A stretch of 64,000 nt of DNA from Serratia ficaria (GTDB taxonomy: Bacteria; Pseudomonadota; Gammaproteobacteria; Enterobacterales; Enterobacteriaceae), in NCBI RefSeq assembly GCF_900187015.1, contig NZ_LT906479.1:4712001-4776000 (forward strand), in the 5' to 3' direction. The number at the start of each line of letters is the position of its first letter. Positions within the stretch are counted from its first letter, which is position 1. The notes under the pieces were generated by a model. The model saw nothing but the letters and a program-made list of their open reading frames with translations, searched no databases and was not told the origin of the DNA. A program made the translations under genes and the position numbers. Positions 24,538 to 38,128 of this stretch are shown piece after piece.

Positions 24538-27003
24538 ATGTCAGGTTGGCGTAAAATTTATTATAAATTATTGAATTTACCACTCAAATTGTTGGTAAGA
24601 AGTAAGGTTATCCCTTCAGATCCGGTCACGGAATTAGGGTTGGATCCCTCACGGCCGATTTTGTATGTTTTGCCTTATAATTCCAAGGCGGATTTGCTGA
24701 CGCTGCGCACTCAGTGCCTGGCGCAGGATCTGCCCGACCCCCTCAACCCGCTGGAAATTGACGGCACGGTGCTGCCGAGCCACGTGTTCATTCACGACGG
24801 CCCGCGCGTGTTCCGCTACTACACGCCGAAGGAAGAGTCGGTAAAGCTGTTCCACGACTACCTGGACCTGCACCGCAACAATCCGGATCTCGACATCCAG
24901 ATGCTGCCGGTCTCGGTGATGTTTGGCCGCTCGCCGGGCCGCGAAGGGCAAGGCACGCCGCATCTGCGCCTGCTGAACGGCGTGCAGAAATTCTTCGCCG
25001 TGCTGTGGCTCGGCCGCGACAGCTTCGTGCGCTTCTCCAATACCGTCTCGCTGCGCCGCATGGCCTCCGAACACGGCACGGATAAAATCATCGCGCAGAA
25101 GCTGGCGCGCGTGGCGCGCATGCACTTCTCGCGCCAGCGCCTGGCCGCGGTCGGCCCAAGCCTGCCGGCGCGTCAGGATCTGTTCAACAAGCTGCTGGCG
25201 TCCAAGGCGATCGAAAAAGCGGTCGAGGACGAGGCGCGCAGCAAGAAGATTTCCCACGAAAAAGCCCAGCAGAACGCCATCGCGCTGATGGAAGAGATCG
25301 CCGCCGACTTCTCCTACGAGACCGTGCGCCTCTCCGACCGCGTGCTGAGCTGGACCTGGAACCGGCTGTATCAGGGCATCAACGTCACCAACGCCGAACG
25401 CGTGCGCCAGCTGGCGCAGGACGGCCACGAAATCGTCTACGTGCCCTGCCACCGCAGCCACATGGACTACCTGCTGCTGTCCTACGTGCTGTATCACCAG
25501 GGCCTGGTGCCGCCGCACATCGCGGCCGGCATCAACCTCAACTTCTGGCCGGCCGGGCCGATCTTCCGCCGCCTGGGCGCGTTCTTCATTCGCCGCACCT
25601 TCAAGGGCAACAAGCTGTACTCCACGGTATTCCGCGAGTACCTCGGCGAACTGTTCACCCGCGGCTACTCGGTGGAATACTTCGTCGAAGGCGGCCGCTC
25701 GCGCACCGGGCGCCTGCTGGAACCGAAGACCGGCACCCTGTCGATGACCATCCAGGCGATGCTGCGCGGCGGCACCCGTCCCATCACCCTGGTGCCTATC
25801 TACATCGGCTACGAGCACGTGATGGAAGTGGGCACCTACGCCAAAGAGCTGCGCGGCGCCACCAAGGAAAAAGAGAGCCTGCTGCAGATGCTGCGCGGCC
25901 TGCGCAAGCTGCGCAACCTGGGCCAGGGCTACGTCAACTTCGGCGATCCGCTGCCGCTGACCGCCTATCTGAACCAGCACGTGCCGCAGTGGCGCGAATC
26001 GATCGACCCGATCGAAGCCCAGCGCCCAAGCTGGCTGACGCCGACGGTCAACGATCTGGCGGCCAAAATCATGGTGCGCATCAACAACGCCGCCGCGGCC
26101 AACGCCATGAATCTGTGCTCCACCGCGCTGCTGGCCTCGCGCCAGCGTTCGCTGACCCGCGAGCAGCTGCTCGAACAGCTCGAGTGCTACCTGCAACTGA
26201 TGCGCAACGTGCCTTACGCGCACGACGTCACGGTGCCGACCCAGACGCCGGATGAGCTGCTGGATCACGCGTTGAACATGAACAAGTTCGAGGTGGAGAA
26301 GGACAACATCGGCGATATCATCATCCTGCCGCGCGAGCAGGCGGTGCTGATGACCTATTACCGCAACAATATCCATCACCTGCTGGTGCTGCCTTCCCTG
26401 ATCGCCACCATCGTGATGCACCACCGCAAGGTGTCGCGCGCCGAGCTGCTGCGGCAGATCGGTCTGATTTACCCGATGCTGAAAGCCGAGCTGTTCCTGC
26501 ATAACGACAAGGAACAGCTGGAACAGGTGCTGCAGCCGCTGATCGGCGAAATGATCCGCCAACAGCTGATCTGCGGCAAAGGCGAGGATCTGGTGCTGAA
26601 CCCGGCGCGCATCCGTCCGCTGCAGCTGCTGGCCGCCGGCGTGCGCGAAACCCTGCAACGCTACGCCATCACCATGTCGATCCTCAGCACCAACCCGAGC
26701 ATCAACCGCGGCGCGCTGGAGAAAGAGAGCCGCATCATGGCGCAGCGCCTGTCGGTGCTGCACGGCATCAACGCGCCGGAGTTCTTCGACAAGGCGGTGT
26801 TCTCCACCCTGGTGGCGACGCTGCGTGAAGAGGGCTACATCAACGACATCGGCGATGCCATCCGCGAGCACACCCTCGAGGTGTACAGCATGCTGAGCGA
26901 TCTGATCACCCCGGAGATCAAGCTGACCATCGAGAGCGTCAGCATGCCGGCGGAAACCAATGCGCTGCCAGAGGCGACCGCAGAGGAAGAGAAAGAAGGC
27001 TGA
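24538..27003 (+). CDS. plsB: Glycerol-3-phosphate 1-O-acyltransferase PlsB
   Basis: The membrane-bound first enzyme of phospholipid synthesis: acyl-CoA or acyl-ACP plus glycerol 3-phosphate gives lysophosphatidate. It is 821 residues. The acyltransferase motif I is [11 protein letters not shown] (H-x4-D), followed by [19 protein letters not shown] and [11 protein letters not shown] chose the ATG at 24538 ([19 protein letters not shown]), which matches E. coli; the frame stays open 12 codons further up from a TTG without family similarity. A strong terminator follows. Confidence 0.97.
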   Translation: MSGWRKIYYKLLNLPLKLLVRSKVIPSDPVTELGLDPSRPILYVLPYNSKADLLTLRTQCLAQDLPDPLNPLEIDGTVLPSHVFIHDGPRVFRYYTPKEESVKLFHDYLDLHRNNPDLDIQMLPVSVMFGRSPGREGQGTPHLRLLNGVQKFFAVLWLGRDSFVRFSNTVSLRRMASEHGTDKIIAQKLARVARMHFSRQRLAAVGPSLPARQDLFNKLLASKAIEKAVEDEARSKKISHEKAQQNAIALMEEIAADFSYETVRLSDRVLSWTWNRLYQGINVTNAERVRQLAQDGHEIVYVPCHRSHMDYLLLSYVLYHQGLVPPHIAAGINLNFWPAGPIFRRLGAFFIRRTFKGNKLYSTVFREYLGELFTRGYSVEYFVEGGRSRTGRLLEPKTGTLSMTIQAMLRGGTRPITLVPIYIGYEHVMEVGTYAKELRGATKEKESLLQMLRGLRKLRNLGQGYVNFGDPLPLTAYLNQHVPQWRESIDPIEAQRPSWLTPTVNDLAAKIMVRINNAAAANAMNLCSTALLASRQRSLTREQLLEQLECYLQLMRNVPYAHDVTVPTQTPDELLDHALNMNKFEVEKDNIGDIIILPREQAVLMTYYRNNIHHLLVLPSLIATIVMHHRKVSRAELLRQIGLIYPMLKAELFLHNDKEQLEQVLQPLIGEMIRQQLICGKGEDLVLNPARIRPLQLLAAGVRETLQRYAITMSILSTNPSINRGALEKESRIMAQRLSVLHGINAPEFFDKAVFSTLVATLREEGYINDIGDAIREHTLEVYSMLSDLITPEIKLTIESVSMPAETNALPEATAEEEKEG

Positions 27004-27023
27004 TCCGCGCGAACCGGAAATGC

Positions 27024-27049
27024 AAAAGGCACCCTCGGGTGCCTTTTTT
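27024..27049 (+). terminator. Rho-independent terminator of plsB
   Basis: AAAAGGCACCC (27024-27034) pairs with GGGTGCCTTTT (27037-27047) around TC, followed by further T. It lies between the converging plsB and ubiA and could act in both directions. Confidence 0.92.
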
Positions 27050-27063
27050 ATTGCTCGCGGCGC

Positions 27064-27936
27064 TTAAGCCGGCAAATAACTCAGCGCGATGCCGATAAAC
27101 ACCACCAGCCCGACGTAGTTATTGTGCAGAAACGCCCTGAAGCAGGCTTCGCGCTCGCGGGTGGCGACCTGCTTTTGCTGATGGATGAACAGCGCGCCCG
27201 CCAGCAGCAGCGACCAGTAAAACGCCCCGCCCAGCTGCGCCAGATACCCGACCCACAGCAGCAGCAGCAGGGTGGCGAACTGCAGCAACCCGACGATCAG
27301 CTTGTCGTAGCGGCCAAACAGGATGGCGGTGGATTTGACGCCGATTTTCAGGTCGTCATCGCGGTCCACCATCGCATACAGCGTGTCGTAAGCCACCGTC
27401 CAGCAAATGTTGGCCAGCAGCAGCAGCCAGCAGCTCAGCGGCAGCGCTTCGCTGACCGCGGCGTAGGCCATGGGAATGCCCCAGCCGAAGGCGGCGCCCA
27501 GCACGAACTGCGGCAGGTTGGTCACCCGCTTCATAAACGGATAAACCCACGCCAGCGCCAGCGCCGCCAGCGACAGCCAGATGGCCATGGCATTCAGCGT
27601 CAGCACCAGACCAAACGAGATCAGCACCAGCACCACGAACAGCACCTTGGCCTCTTTCTCGCTCACCCGGCCGCTCGGCATCGGCCGCCCGGCGGTGCGC
27701 TTCACGTGGCCGTCGACCGCGCGGTCGGCGTAGTCGTTCACCACGCAGCCGGCGGCGCGCATCAGGAACACGCCGAGCACGAACACCAGCAGGATCGACA
27801 GCGGCGGCACGCCCTGCCCGGCCAGCCACAGCGCCCACAGCGTCGGCCACAGCAGCAGCAGGCTGCCGATCGGCTTATCGATGCGCATCAGATGGCTGTA
27901 AGCCCGCCATTTGCTTTGAGTCACGCTTCCCTCCAA
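27064..27936 (-). CDS. ubiA: 4-hydroxybenzoate octaprenyltransferase
   Basis: A membrane prenyltransferase of ubiquinone synthesis that attaches the polyprenyl chain to 4-hydroxybenzoate. It has about nine hydrophobic segments and the two Asp motifs [18 protein letters not shown] and [19 protein letters not shown]. The start is probably the TTG at 27936 (reading M-EGSVTQSK, parallel to E. coli MEWSLTQNK), with AGGA upstream; a GTG at 27924 with GGAGG is an alternative. The longer frame from 28053 overlaps ubiC and was rejected. It forms an operon with ubiC. Confidence 0.93.
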   Translation of the reverse strand: MEGSVTQSKWRAYSHLMRIDKPIGSLLLLWPTLWALWLAGQGVPPLSILLVFVLGVFLMRAAGCVVNDYADRAVDGHVKRTAGRPMPSGRVSEKEAKVLFVVLVLISFGLVLTLNAMAIWLSLAALALAWVYPFMKRVTNLPQFVLGAAFGWGIPMAYAAVSEALPLSCWLLLLANICWTVAYDTLYAMVDRDDDLKIGVKSTAILFGRYDKLIVGLLQFATLLLLLWVGYLAQLGGAFYWSLLLAGALFIHQQKQVATREREACFRAFLHNNYVGLVVFIGIALSYLPA

Positions 27937-27953
27937 GGTCTTTCCTCTCCTCT

Positions 27954-28469
27954 TTAAGCGGGATCCGCCGCATACAGCGGTGAAGCCGGTAAAAACAGCT
28001 CGGTCAGCAGCAGCGGTTTGCCCGCCAGCCGCAGACGAGAACGCCGCGCCCACAGCGCATCCTGCCGGCCGATGTGAATGTAATCGCGGGTCAGTTCGCC
28101 GCTGCTGAACAGATAACGCCCCAGCGGCAGCGTGCCCAGGTCCACCAGCGCCAGGTCGGGGCCGGTCAGGGTTTCCTGCGGGATCACCGTGCGCCCCAGC
28201 AGCCAGGGCCGGTTATCGCCCAGCAGCACGATTTCGCGCAGCCAGTAACGCGGGCTTGCGGGCAGATGCTCCGCCTCTTCCCCCAGCTCGTCACGGCTCA
28301 CGAAGCATTCGCGCTGCGGTTCAACGTGCACCCGCGCGCAATGACGTTCAAAACGACGGGTCATGGAGCCTAATTCCATCAGCCAGTCGCTCACGGCGGC
28401 GGGCGGCGGCGAATGCCGATCGGATAACCACTCAAGCGGCGGCAGGATCGAGTCCCTATTGCCAGACAT
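27954..28469 (-). CDS. ubiC: Chorismate pyruvate-lyase
   Basis: Cytosolic first enzyme of ubiquinone synthesis, converting chorismate to 4-hydroxybenzoate and pyruvate. It is about 171 residues. Family features are [28 protein letters not shown] and the end [20 protein letters not shown]. The ATG at 28469 has GGAG 7 bases upstream and is preferred over the frame start at 28496. ubiA follows 17 bases after the stop. Confidence 0.94.
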   Translation of the reverse strand: MSGNRDSILPPLEWLSDRHSPPPAAVSDWLMELGSMTRRFERHCARVHVEPQRECFVSRDELGEEAEHLPASPRYWLREIVLLGDNRPWLLGRTVIPQETLTGPDLALVDLGTLPLGRYLFSSGELTRDYIHIGRQDALWARRSRLRLAGKPLLLTELFLPASPLYAADPA

Positions 28470-28609
28470 TGCTCTACTCCACGCCTGAGGCCGCACGCTG
28501 CGTGCCGCGCCAGACGATACAAACCGTTAACAGGCCTCCATTGTAACGCAGAAATGCAAAAGCGGCAGGCTGATTCGTGGGGTCAGAATAGGTTGAACCG
28601 CGATAAAAA

Positions 28610-28849
28610 ATGCCCGGGCTGTCATCTTTTTTGCCCGCGGTTTTCTCTACCTTCGGGAGCCGTTACGGCGGTGATTCCGTGATCCTCGGCAAAGTTTCGC
28701 CTTCGCTGCCGGTGCCGCAGCTGGTCACTGGCGGGGAATATTATGTGGATGTGGCGCTGGAGGGGGCGATGACGCGCGGCATGCCGGAGCGGCGGGTGGA
28801 TAACGCCCGCCTGCTGACGCCGAGCGGCGAAACCCTGGCCCGCGGATGA
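28610..28849 (+). pseudogene. Possible C-terminal remnant of an unidentified gene
   Basis: A 79-codon plus-strand frame with G/C-rich third positions like the surrounding genes. It contains LPVPQLVTGGEYYVDVALEG and ends RLLTPSGETLARG. No ribosome site precedes its ATG, and the upstream sequence looks non-coding, so it may be a leftover 3' end. I do not recognise the family. The opposite strand is also open, so chance is not excluded. Confidence 0.3.
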
Positions 28850-28854
28850 AAAAA

Positions 28855-28872
28855 GGTGCGCCGAAGCGCACC
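28855..28872 (-). terminator. Rho-independent terminator of malM
   Basis: On the minus strand, GGTGCGC-TTCG-GCGCACC (28872 to 28855) is a UUCG-type stem-loop followed by six T (complement of 28849-28854). It ends the malK-lamB-malM operon. Confidence 0.93.
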
Positions 28873-28904
28873 AGTCATAGAGCCAGCATCGGCAGCGTCG
28901 GGTA

Positions 28905-29816
28905 CTACCCCTTGCCTTTAACGCTGCTGATAAAGGTTTTACGCGCTGTGGTGGAACCCAGTTTCTCGGCCTCATTCATCAGCTTCAGCGCTTTATCGAT
29001 ATCCCCCGCCTTCACCGCCTGTTTGATGCCGTTATTGAAATAGCTTTCCGTGTCGTTGAGCATCGGCTCCGCCGGTTTGGCCGGCGCGGGCGCCGGAGCC
29101 GCAGCCGCCGTTGCGACAGGCGCGGTTGACCCCACCACCACCGGCGTCGCGGTCGGCGCCGGTTGCAGCATGCCGATCATCACGTTGCCGCTGCCCTGCT
29201 CGGCGGTCACTTTCAGCCTGAGCGTGCCGCCGGTGCCGTGGCTGGCGACCGGGTCCGGGATATCCGGCACCGCGTTGCCTACGCCGGCGGCATAGGCCTT
29301 GGCCGGGTTGGTCAGCTGGGTGGTTTTGGCCAAATCCTGGCGGGTGGTGTACACCAACAGGTAAATCTGCTTTTGCCCCAGCGCCGGGGTCAGCTTCAGC
29401 GTGCCCTCCAGCCGATCGGAAGACATCGCGCCCGGCGGCTGATACGGGAAGTAGCTGCTCGGGTAATAGGCCGCCGGCCGCAGGTGTTCATCCAGCACCA
29501 GTACGCTCGGCGCATAAATCGAATTATTCTTGCTGATGCTGCTCAGCGTGACTTCCAGCGATCCGCGATCGGCCGGCAGCGTATAGGCGGCGATGGCCCC
29601 CTGAATGTCGCCCTGGTTGATCTGCGGGCTGACGTTATCGAGTTTCACCTCCTGCGTGACCGGCGGCTGCAGCGGTTGCCACGGCAGACTTTGCAGCGTG
29701 GCGGCGCTGATGGCCGGCGCGACGGAGACGTTGGCCGGCGTATCGGCATAGGCCGCCAGCGGCGCACCCAGGCTCAGCGCCAGCGACAGGCAGAGCGACA
29801 GCAGATTTTTTTTCAT
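28905..29816 (-). CDS. malM: Maltose operon periplasmic protein MalM
   Basis: A 303-residue exported protein of uncertain function, encoded last in the malK-lamB-malM operon. The signal peptide is about MKKNLLSLCLSLALSLGAPLAAYA. Family features are the N-terminal LQSLPWQPLQPPVTQEVKLD, the domain with YAPSVLVLDEHLRPAAYY and a Pro/Ala-rich linker (residues about 225-250) before the C-terminal helical part. Malto-oligosaccharide binding has been suggested for the family. It is separated from lamB by 97 bases that contain a stem-loop. Confidence 0.92.
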   Translation of the reverse strand: MKKNLLSLCLSLALSLGAPLAAYADTPANVSVAPAISAATLQSLPWQPLQPPVTQEVKLDNVSPQINQGDIQGAIAAYTLPADRGSLEVTLSSISKNNSIYAPSVLVLDEHLRPAAYYPSSYFPYQPPGAMSSDRLEGTLKLTPALGQKQIYLLVYTTRQDLAKTTQLTNPAKAYAAGVGNAVPDIPDPVASHGTGGTLRLKVTAEQGSGNVMIGMLQPAPTATPVVVGSTAPVATAAAAPAPAPAKPAEPMLNDTESYFNNGIKQAVKAGDIDKALKLMNEAEKLGSTTARKTFISSVKGKG

Positions 29817-29834
29817 TGTTATACCCTCTATCGG

Positions 29835-29871
29835 CGCCGACGCAGGTCAGGCAAGAGAGCCGGCGTCGGCG
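29835..29871 (-). repeat. Stem-loop between lamB and malM
   Basis: CGCCGACGC (29835-29843) pairs with GCGTCGGCG (29863-29871). There is no U-tract. Such an intercistronic hairpin may stabilise the lamB message and reduce malM expression, like the REP element at this place in E. coli. Confidence 0.55.
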
Positions 29872-29913
29872 AATACATGTTGGGGAAAGCACGCGGCTCT
29901 CCCCGTCCTGTCA

Positions 29914-32337
<2,424 letters not shown>

Positions 32338-32345
<8 letters not shown>

Positions 32346-33309
32346 GCGTTACTCCCCTGCTTTCGCAGTTAACATTTCGTGTAAAAATGGCGGACGCAAA
32401 GCCCGCCAAAACCCATTGATGACCCTCTTGCTGCGCGCCGTGCTGCCATGCCAATGGCAAGGTCGCCTCAGACGGCGCGGCCGCCTGAGTATAAGGCTGC
32501 AGGTTAATCAGCGCTTCAAGGCATTGATCCTGATGGGTAATAAGTAAGCGAACCACGCCATTTCGCTGGCTGACCGCGTTCAGTTCGCCGCGCTGGATCA
32601 GCGGTGAGCGACGCAACGCCAGCAGCGACTGGCAGTAACGCAGGGTGGAGTGGCTGTCGTGCTGCTGGCGGCTGATGGCCAGCGCGCGGTGCTCGATAGC
32701 CACCTGCTGATACCAGTCAATTTCACCGGCGGTCACCTGTTCGGGGGCCTCATGCCACGGCATGCGCGTCTGCGCGCCCCGCGGGTCCTGCAGCCCGGCG
32801 GCGTGCGGCAATCCCAGCTCCTCGCCCTGATACAGGCAGATCGGCGCCGGCAGCATCGCCAGCAGCGTCAAAAAAGCGTCGGCGGAGCGCAGATCGCCCT
32901 GCCCCCAATGGCTGACCACCCGCGGCTGATCGGCGTCGCCGGTGCTCCACAGGCTGTCCGCCAGGGTAGCGCGGCGAGCGTGCAGCACCGCCACCAGCTT
33001 TTCCACGCTGAACGGCACCACGTCCAGCGCCAGCGGGCTGCGGGCATACTGCTGCGGCGCGACGGCGTGGCGAACGTAGCTGCCGCCGTCGCAATACCAC
33101 AGCGCCAACCCTTGCGCCGCCACCGCGGCGCTGGCCTCCGGCGGCAGCGCCTGCGGCAGCAGCAGGCCATCGATCGACAGCGCGTTAAGGTAGGGCAACG
33201 CCGCCAGCATGCCGTGCACGTCGCCCACGCCGTCGCCGTTTCCATCGCGGAAACTGACCGGATGGATCCGGTACAGGGTGGGCTGAGCGACGATAGGCGT
33301 TGGCGACAT
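32338..33309 (-). CDS. Degenerate, shortened GH13 alpha-glucosidase-like protein
   Basis: A 323-residue protein, much shorter than the roughly 540 residues of GH13 oligo-alpha-glucosidases. The N terminus keeps the family start ([20 protein letters not shown]). The C-terminal half keeps [28 protein letters not shown] and RMPWHEAP. In between, about 200 residues of the catalytic barrel are missing. The nucleophile region survives only as [10 protein letters not shown] without its usual arginine, the acid/base glutamate region is absent, and the usual NHD is changed (STGDADQPR). It is therefore unlikely to be an active hydrolase. The frame is fully open and overlaps malK, so it is probably translated, as a pseudoenzyme or a gene decaying in frame. 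Confidence 0.75.
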
Positions 33310-33406
33310 AAATCAGGTTCCCTGCTGCGCGTGGCGTTGAAAATCAATGTGGCCGATAGTGCGGGAGTTGCCGGAAAGGGTAATCATCCGTAACAGGATT
33401 TTTCAT

Positions 33407-33588
33407 GGGGGAGGAGACGGGAGGATGAGAGAACGACCGCGGCGCTGAGAAGTTCCCCGCTTAAGGCAAATCTGTGATCAACCCGGCAAAAATCGTCCCC
33501 CCATTTTGTGCCTGACGCCACAGAATAGAGCGCAATGTTAACTGGATCACACTACGTCGGCATGGGGCGTAGACGGGGGGAGGATGAG
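33407..33588. promoter_or_regulatory. MalT box cluster of the divergent mal promoters
   Basis: The 358-base region between the GH13-like gene and malE (33310-33667) contains several MalT-like boxes (consensus GGGGAKGAGG): GGGGGAGGAG at 33407-33416, GGAGGATGAG at 33420-33429, GGGGGGAGGATGAG at 33575-33588 on the plus strand, and GGGGGGACGATT as the complement of 33491-33502. CRP-like half-sites are also visible (TGTGATCA near 33473, GATCACA near 33545). This layout matches the shared malEp/malKp control region of E. coli. Confidence 0.78.
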
Positions 33589-33667
33589 AATGTGTCGCTT
33601 TGTGACCCACTATTACCGCGAAACTGCTCTCCTCGATTTATGTGCCCACAATAAAAAGGACCGGATT

Positions 33668-34861
33668 ATGACTCGCAGCATTACCACCGCCCGCACGCTG
33701 GTGCTTTCGGCTCTGACCACCCTGGTGCTCTCTTCTTCCGCCTTCGCCAAGATCGAGGAAGGCAAACTGGTTATCTGGATCAACGGCGACAAGGGCTATA
33801 ACGGCCTGGCCGAGGTCGGCAAAAAGTTCGAGAAAGACACCGGCATCAAGGTCACCATCGAGCATCCGGACAAGCTGGAAGAAAAATACCCGCAGGTGGC
33901 CGCCACCGGCGACGGCCCGGACATCATCTTCTGGGCCCATGACCGCTTCGGCGGCTATGCGCAATCCGGCTTGCTGGCCGAAATCCACCCGTCCAAGGCC
34001 TTCCAGGACAAACTGTTCCCGTTCACCTGGGACGCGGTGCGCTATGACGGCAAGCTGATCGGCTACCCGATCGCCGTTGAAGCGCTGTCGCTGATTTATA
34101 ACAAGGACCTGATCAAGCAGGCGCCGAAGACCTGGGAAGAGATCCCGGCGTTGGACAAGCAGCTGCGCGCCAGCGGCAAGAGCGCCATCATGTGGAACCT
34201 GCAGGAACCCTACTTCACCTGGCCGATCATCGCCGCCGACGGCGGTTACGCCTTCAAGTATGAGAACGGCAAGTACAACATCAAGGACGTCGGCGTGGCC
34301 AATGCCGGCTCGCAGGCCGGCCTGCAGTTCATCGTCGATCTGGTGAAGAACAAGCACGTCAACGCCGACACCGATTACTCGATCGCCGAAGCGGCGTTCA
34401 ACAAGGGCCAGACCGCCATGACCATCAACGGTCCCTGGGCCTGGAGCAACATCGAGCAAAGCAAGATCAACTACGGCGTGACCCTGCTGCCGACCTTTAA
34501 AGGCAAGCCGTCCAAACCCTTCGTCGGCGTGCTGACCGCCGGCATCAACGCCGCCAGCCCGAACAAGGAGCTGGCGACCGAATTCCTGGAAAACTATCTG
34601 CTGACCAACGAAGGCCTGGCGGACGTCAACAAAGACAAACCGTTGGGCGCCGTGGCGCTGAAGTCCTACCAGGAGGTGCTGGCGAAAGATCCGAAGATCG
34701 CCGCCACCATGCAGAACTCGCAAAACGGCGAAATCATGCCGAACATTCCGCAGATGAGCGCCTTCTGGTACGCCGAACGCAGTGCGGTGATCAACGCCGT
34801 CAGCGGCCGCCAGACGGTGAAAGCCGCGCTGGATGACGTGCAGACCCGCATCACCAAGTAA
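33668..34861 (+). CDS. malE: Maltose-binding periplasmic protein MalE
   Basis: The periplasmic receptor of the maltose transporter. It is 397 residues with signal peptide [27 protein letters not shown] before [19 protein letters not shown]. Sugar-binding residues known from E. coli are recognisable ([45 protein letters not shown]). I chose the ATG at 33668 with AAGGA upstream; the longer frame reaches back into the MalT boxes and lacks a signal sequence. It is the first gene of malEFG. Confidence 0.97.
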   Translation: MTRSITTARTLVLSALTTLVLSSSAFAKIEEGKLVIWINGDKGYNGLAEVGKKFEKDTGIKVTIEHPDKLEEKYPQVAATGDGPDIIFWAHDRFGGYAQSGLLAEIHPSKAFQDKLFPFTWDAVRYDGKLIGYPIAVEALSLIYNKDLIKQAPKTWEEIPALDKQLRASGKSAIMWNLQEPYFTWPIIAADGGYAFKYENGKYNIKDVGVANAGSQAGLQFIVDLVKNKHVNADTDYSIAEAAFNKGQTAMTINGPWAWSNIEQSKINYGVTLLPTFKGKPSKPFVGVLTAGINAASPNKELATEFLENYLLTNEGLADVNKDKPLGAVALKSYQEVLAKDPKIAATMQNSQNGEIMPNIPQMSAFWYAERSAVINAVSGRQTVKAALDDVQTRITK

Positions 34862-34870
34862 CGACGCCGT

Positions 34871-34892
34871 GCGGGGCGCCACGGTGCCCCGC
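34871..34892 (+). repeat. Stem-loop between malE and malF
   Basis: GCGGGGC (34871-34877) pairs with GCCCCGC (34886-34892) in the 57-base malE-malF gap, with no U-tract. It probably protects the malE message and helps set the excess of binding protein over permease, as the E. coli REP elements at this place do. Confidence 0.6.
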
Positions 34893-34918
34893 TGTCGCTC
34901 CACAGAAAGGAACGCCCT

Positions 34919-36496
34919 ATGCAATTAGCTCACGCCGGCTCGGCTGTGCGAAAAAAGTCGAAGTGGTGGCAGAGTGAGGGGTTGAAATGGCTGGTTATCG
35001 GCCTGTTCAGCCTGATCACCTGCTATCTGATTGTGTTGATGTATGCACAGGGTGAATATCTGTTCGCCATCATGACGCTGATCCTGGTCAGCGCCGGGCT
35101 GTACGTCTTCGCCAACCGCCGCGCCTACGCCTGGCGCTATGTGTATCCGGGCGTCGCCGGCATGGGGCTGTTTGTCCTGTTCCCGCTGATTTGCACCATC
35201 GCCATCGCCTTTACCAACTACAGCAGCACCAACCAGCTGACCTTCGAACGCGCGCAGTCGGTGCTGATGCAGCGCCAGTTCCAGACCGGGAAAACCTTCA
35301 GCTTCGGCCTGTATCCGGCGGACAACCAGCAGTGGCGACTGCAGCTGACCCATCCGGACAGCGGCGAGCGGCTTATCTCCGAACCTTTCCGCTTCGACCC
35401 CGCGGCGCCGCAGACCCTGAAGCTGACGGCGGAAAGCGCCGAGCCGGCGGGCGAACGCGCCACGCTGCGGGTGATCACGCAGAATCGTCAGGCGCTGAAC
35501 CAGCTGGTCGCCCAATTGCCCGACGGCGGCGAGCTGCGCATGAGTTCCCTGCGCCAGTTCTCCGGCACCAGCCCGCTGTATGCGCTGAACAAAGACGATG
35601 GCGCGCTGACCAATAATCAGACCCGGGTGACGTATCGGCCAAACGCCGAAATCGGCTTCTATCAGGCGGTCAACGCCGACGGCAACTGGGGGCAGGAAAC
35701 CCTCAGCCCGGGCTATACCGTCACCACCGGCTGGAAAAACTTCCTGCGGGTGCTGCAGGATGAGGGCATCAAAAAACCGTTCATTTCAATCTTCATCTGG
35801 ACCATCCTGTTCTCGGTGATGACCGTGATCCTCACCGTGGCGGTCGGCATGGTGCTGGCCTGCGTGGTGCAGTGGGAAGCGCTGAAAGGCAAGGCGGCGT
35901 ATCGCGTGCTGTTGATCCTGCCCTATGCGGTACCGTCGTTTATTTCGATTCTGATCTTCAAGGGGTTGTTCAACCAAAGCTTCGGCGAGATCAACATGAT
36001 GCTCAGCCACCTGTTCGGCATCAAACCGGCCTGGTTCAGCGATCCGATCACCGCCAAGAGCATGATTCTGATCGTCAACACCTGGCTGGGCTACCCGTAC
36101 ATGATGATCCTGTGCATGGGGTTGCTGAAAGCGATACCCGACGATCTGTACGAGGCTTCGGCGATGGACGGCGCCAGCCCGCTGCAGAACTTCTTCCGCA
36201 TTACCTTCCCGCTGCTGATCAAGCCGTTGACGCCGCTGATGATCGCCAGCTTCGCCTTCAACTTTAACAACTTCGTGCTGATCCAGCTGTTGACCAACGG
36301 CGGCCCGGACATGATCGGCACCACCACGCCGGCCGGCTCTACCGACCTGCTGGTCAGCTACACCTACCGCATCGCCTTCGAAGGCGGCGGCGGGCAAGAC
36401 TTCGGCCTGGCGGCCGCCATCGCCACGCTGATTTTCCTGCTGGTGGGCGCGCTGGCGATTCTGAATCTGAAAGCCAGCAAGATGAACTTTGATTAG
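34919..36496 (+). CDS. malF: Maltose transporter permease MalF
   Basis: An inner membrane subunit of MalFGK2. It is 525 residues (E. coli 514) with about eight membrane segments and the large periplasmic P2 domain between segments 3 and 4 (residues about 100-275). The EAA loop that contacts MalK reads [20 protein letters not shown]. The C-terminal part has the substrate-site region [17 protein letters not shown]. The ATG has AGGAACG upstream. Confidence 0.97.
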   Translation: MQLAHAGSAVRKKSKWWQSEGLKWLVIGLFSLITCYLIVLMYAQGEYLFAIMTLILVSAGLYVFANRRAYAWRYVYPGVAGMGLFVLFPLICTIAIAFTNYSSTNQLTFERAQSVLMQRQFQTGKTFSFGLYPADNQQWRLQLTHPDSGERLISEPFRFDPAAPQTLKLTAESAEPAGERATLRVITQNRQALNQLVAQLPDGGELRMSSLRQFSGTSPLYALNKDDGALTNNQTRVTYRPNAEIGFYQAVNADGNWGQETLSPGYTVTTGWKNFLRVLQDEGIKKPFISIFIWTILFSVMTVILTVAVGMVLACVVQWEALKGKAAYRVLLILPYAVPSFISILIFKGLFNQSFGEINMMLSHLFGIKPAWFSDPITAKSMILIVNTWLGYPYMMILCMGLLKAIPDDLYEASAMDGASPLQNFFRITFPLLIKPLTPLMIASFAFNFNNFVLIQLLTNGGPDMIGTTTPAGSTDLLVSYTYRIAFEGGGGQDFGLAAAIATLIFLLVGALAILNLKASKMNFD

Positions 36497-36507
36497 GGAG
36501 AATAATA

Positions 36508-37398
<891 letters not shown>

Positions 37399-37442
37399 AT
37401 TTGTGCCACTGCAATGCGCTTGATGTACTTGCCTGTGTCTTC

Positions 37443-37466
37443 GGCGGCCCCAGGGGCCGCCATTTT
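37443..37466 (+). terminator. Rho-independent terminator of malEFG
   Basis: GGCGGCC (37443-37449) pairs with GGCCGCC (37455-37461), followed by ATTTTT. Confidence 0.85.
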
Positions 37467-37497
37467 TATGGCATCCAACCACGCAGATAACGGGCAG

Positions 37498-37905
37498 TTA
37501 CTCGCGCTTTAGTCGGTCGGTGTTGGCCAGGTAGAGCGTCACCACCAGCAACAATATCGCGCCAGCATAAATTAAGGTATCAAAGGGATTTTTATGATCC
37601 ACTATGATCAAACGAATAATCGCGGTAATGCCGATATAAATGAAATAGCGCAGCGGGAAATGATAACCCGACTCAAAATACTTTACGATCAAGGCGATAA
37701 ACTCGAAGTACAGGAAGTAAATCACGATGCCTTCAATCAGCAGGTAGGAGGATGACTCCTCGCTGTTGACAAATAATACTTTCGCCAGGTGAATGGTTTC
37801 CTTAACCAGAAAAATCACCAGGATAGCCGCCAACAGCAGCAGGCCAACGTTCAGCACCCGCTGCAGTCCCTTTGCAATCATTATCGAACGCGATGTTTTC
37901 GCCAT
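37498..37905 (-). CDS. psiE: Phosphate-starvation-inducible membrane protein PsiE
   Basis: A 135-residue inner membrane protein with four hydrophobic segments (residues about 18-38, 55-75, 83-103 and 108-127) and the family sequence [21 protein letters not shown]. coli PsiE is induced by phosphate limitation under PhoB; its function is unknown. It sits next to malG as in E. coli. I did not find a clear Pho box upstream. Confidence 0.93.
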   Translation of the reverse strand: MAKTSRSIMIAKGLQRVLNVGLLLLAAILVIFLVKETIHLAKVLFVNSEESSSYLLIEGIVIYFLYFEFIALIVKYFESGYHFPLRYFIYIGITAIIRLIIVDHKNPFDTLIYAGAILLLVVTLYLANTDRLKRE

Positions 37906-38128
37906 AAAACCCCCTCATAAATAGCGCTGAAATTACCCATAAATCCTGACATAGGCATTATCTTAAAATTTGCCCGCCCTGCGGAAGCACTTTAAACCTA
38001 ATTCAATTCAACTGGTTACATTAAGATATTTCTGGTGGATATATTTGTAGCAAATTGAAATGTCAACTATGATGGGACATAGATCTTTACATAAAACCAA
38101 TAACCTCGAATTAACAAGGGAATTCTTT

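Larger units (their letters stand above)
28470..28904. other. Intergenic region between ubiC and malM with a possible gene remnant
   Basis: This 435-base gap holds the ubiC promoter region and, at 28855-28872, the malM terminator. It also contains a plus-strand open frame (28610-28849) with core-like codon use, listed separately. No other structure is evident. Confidence 0.6.

Noticed and set aside
24649..26871. A 740-codon open frame on the minus strand opposite plsB
   Set aside because: Mirror frame of plsB with a biased composition and no ribosome site.
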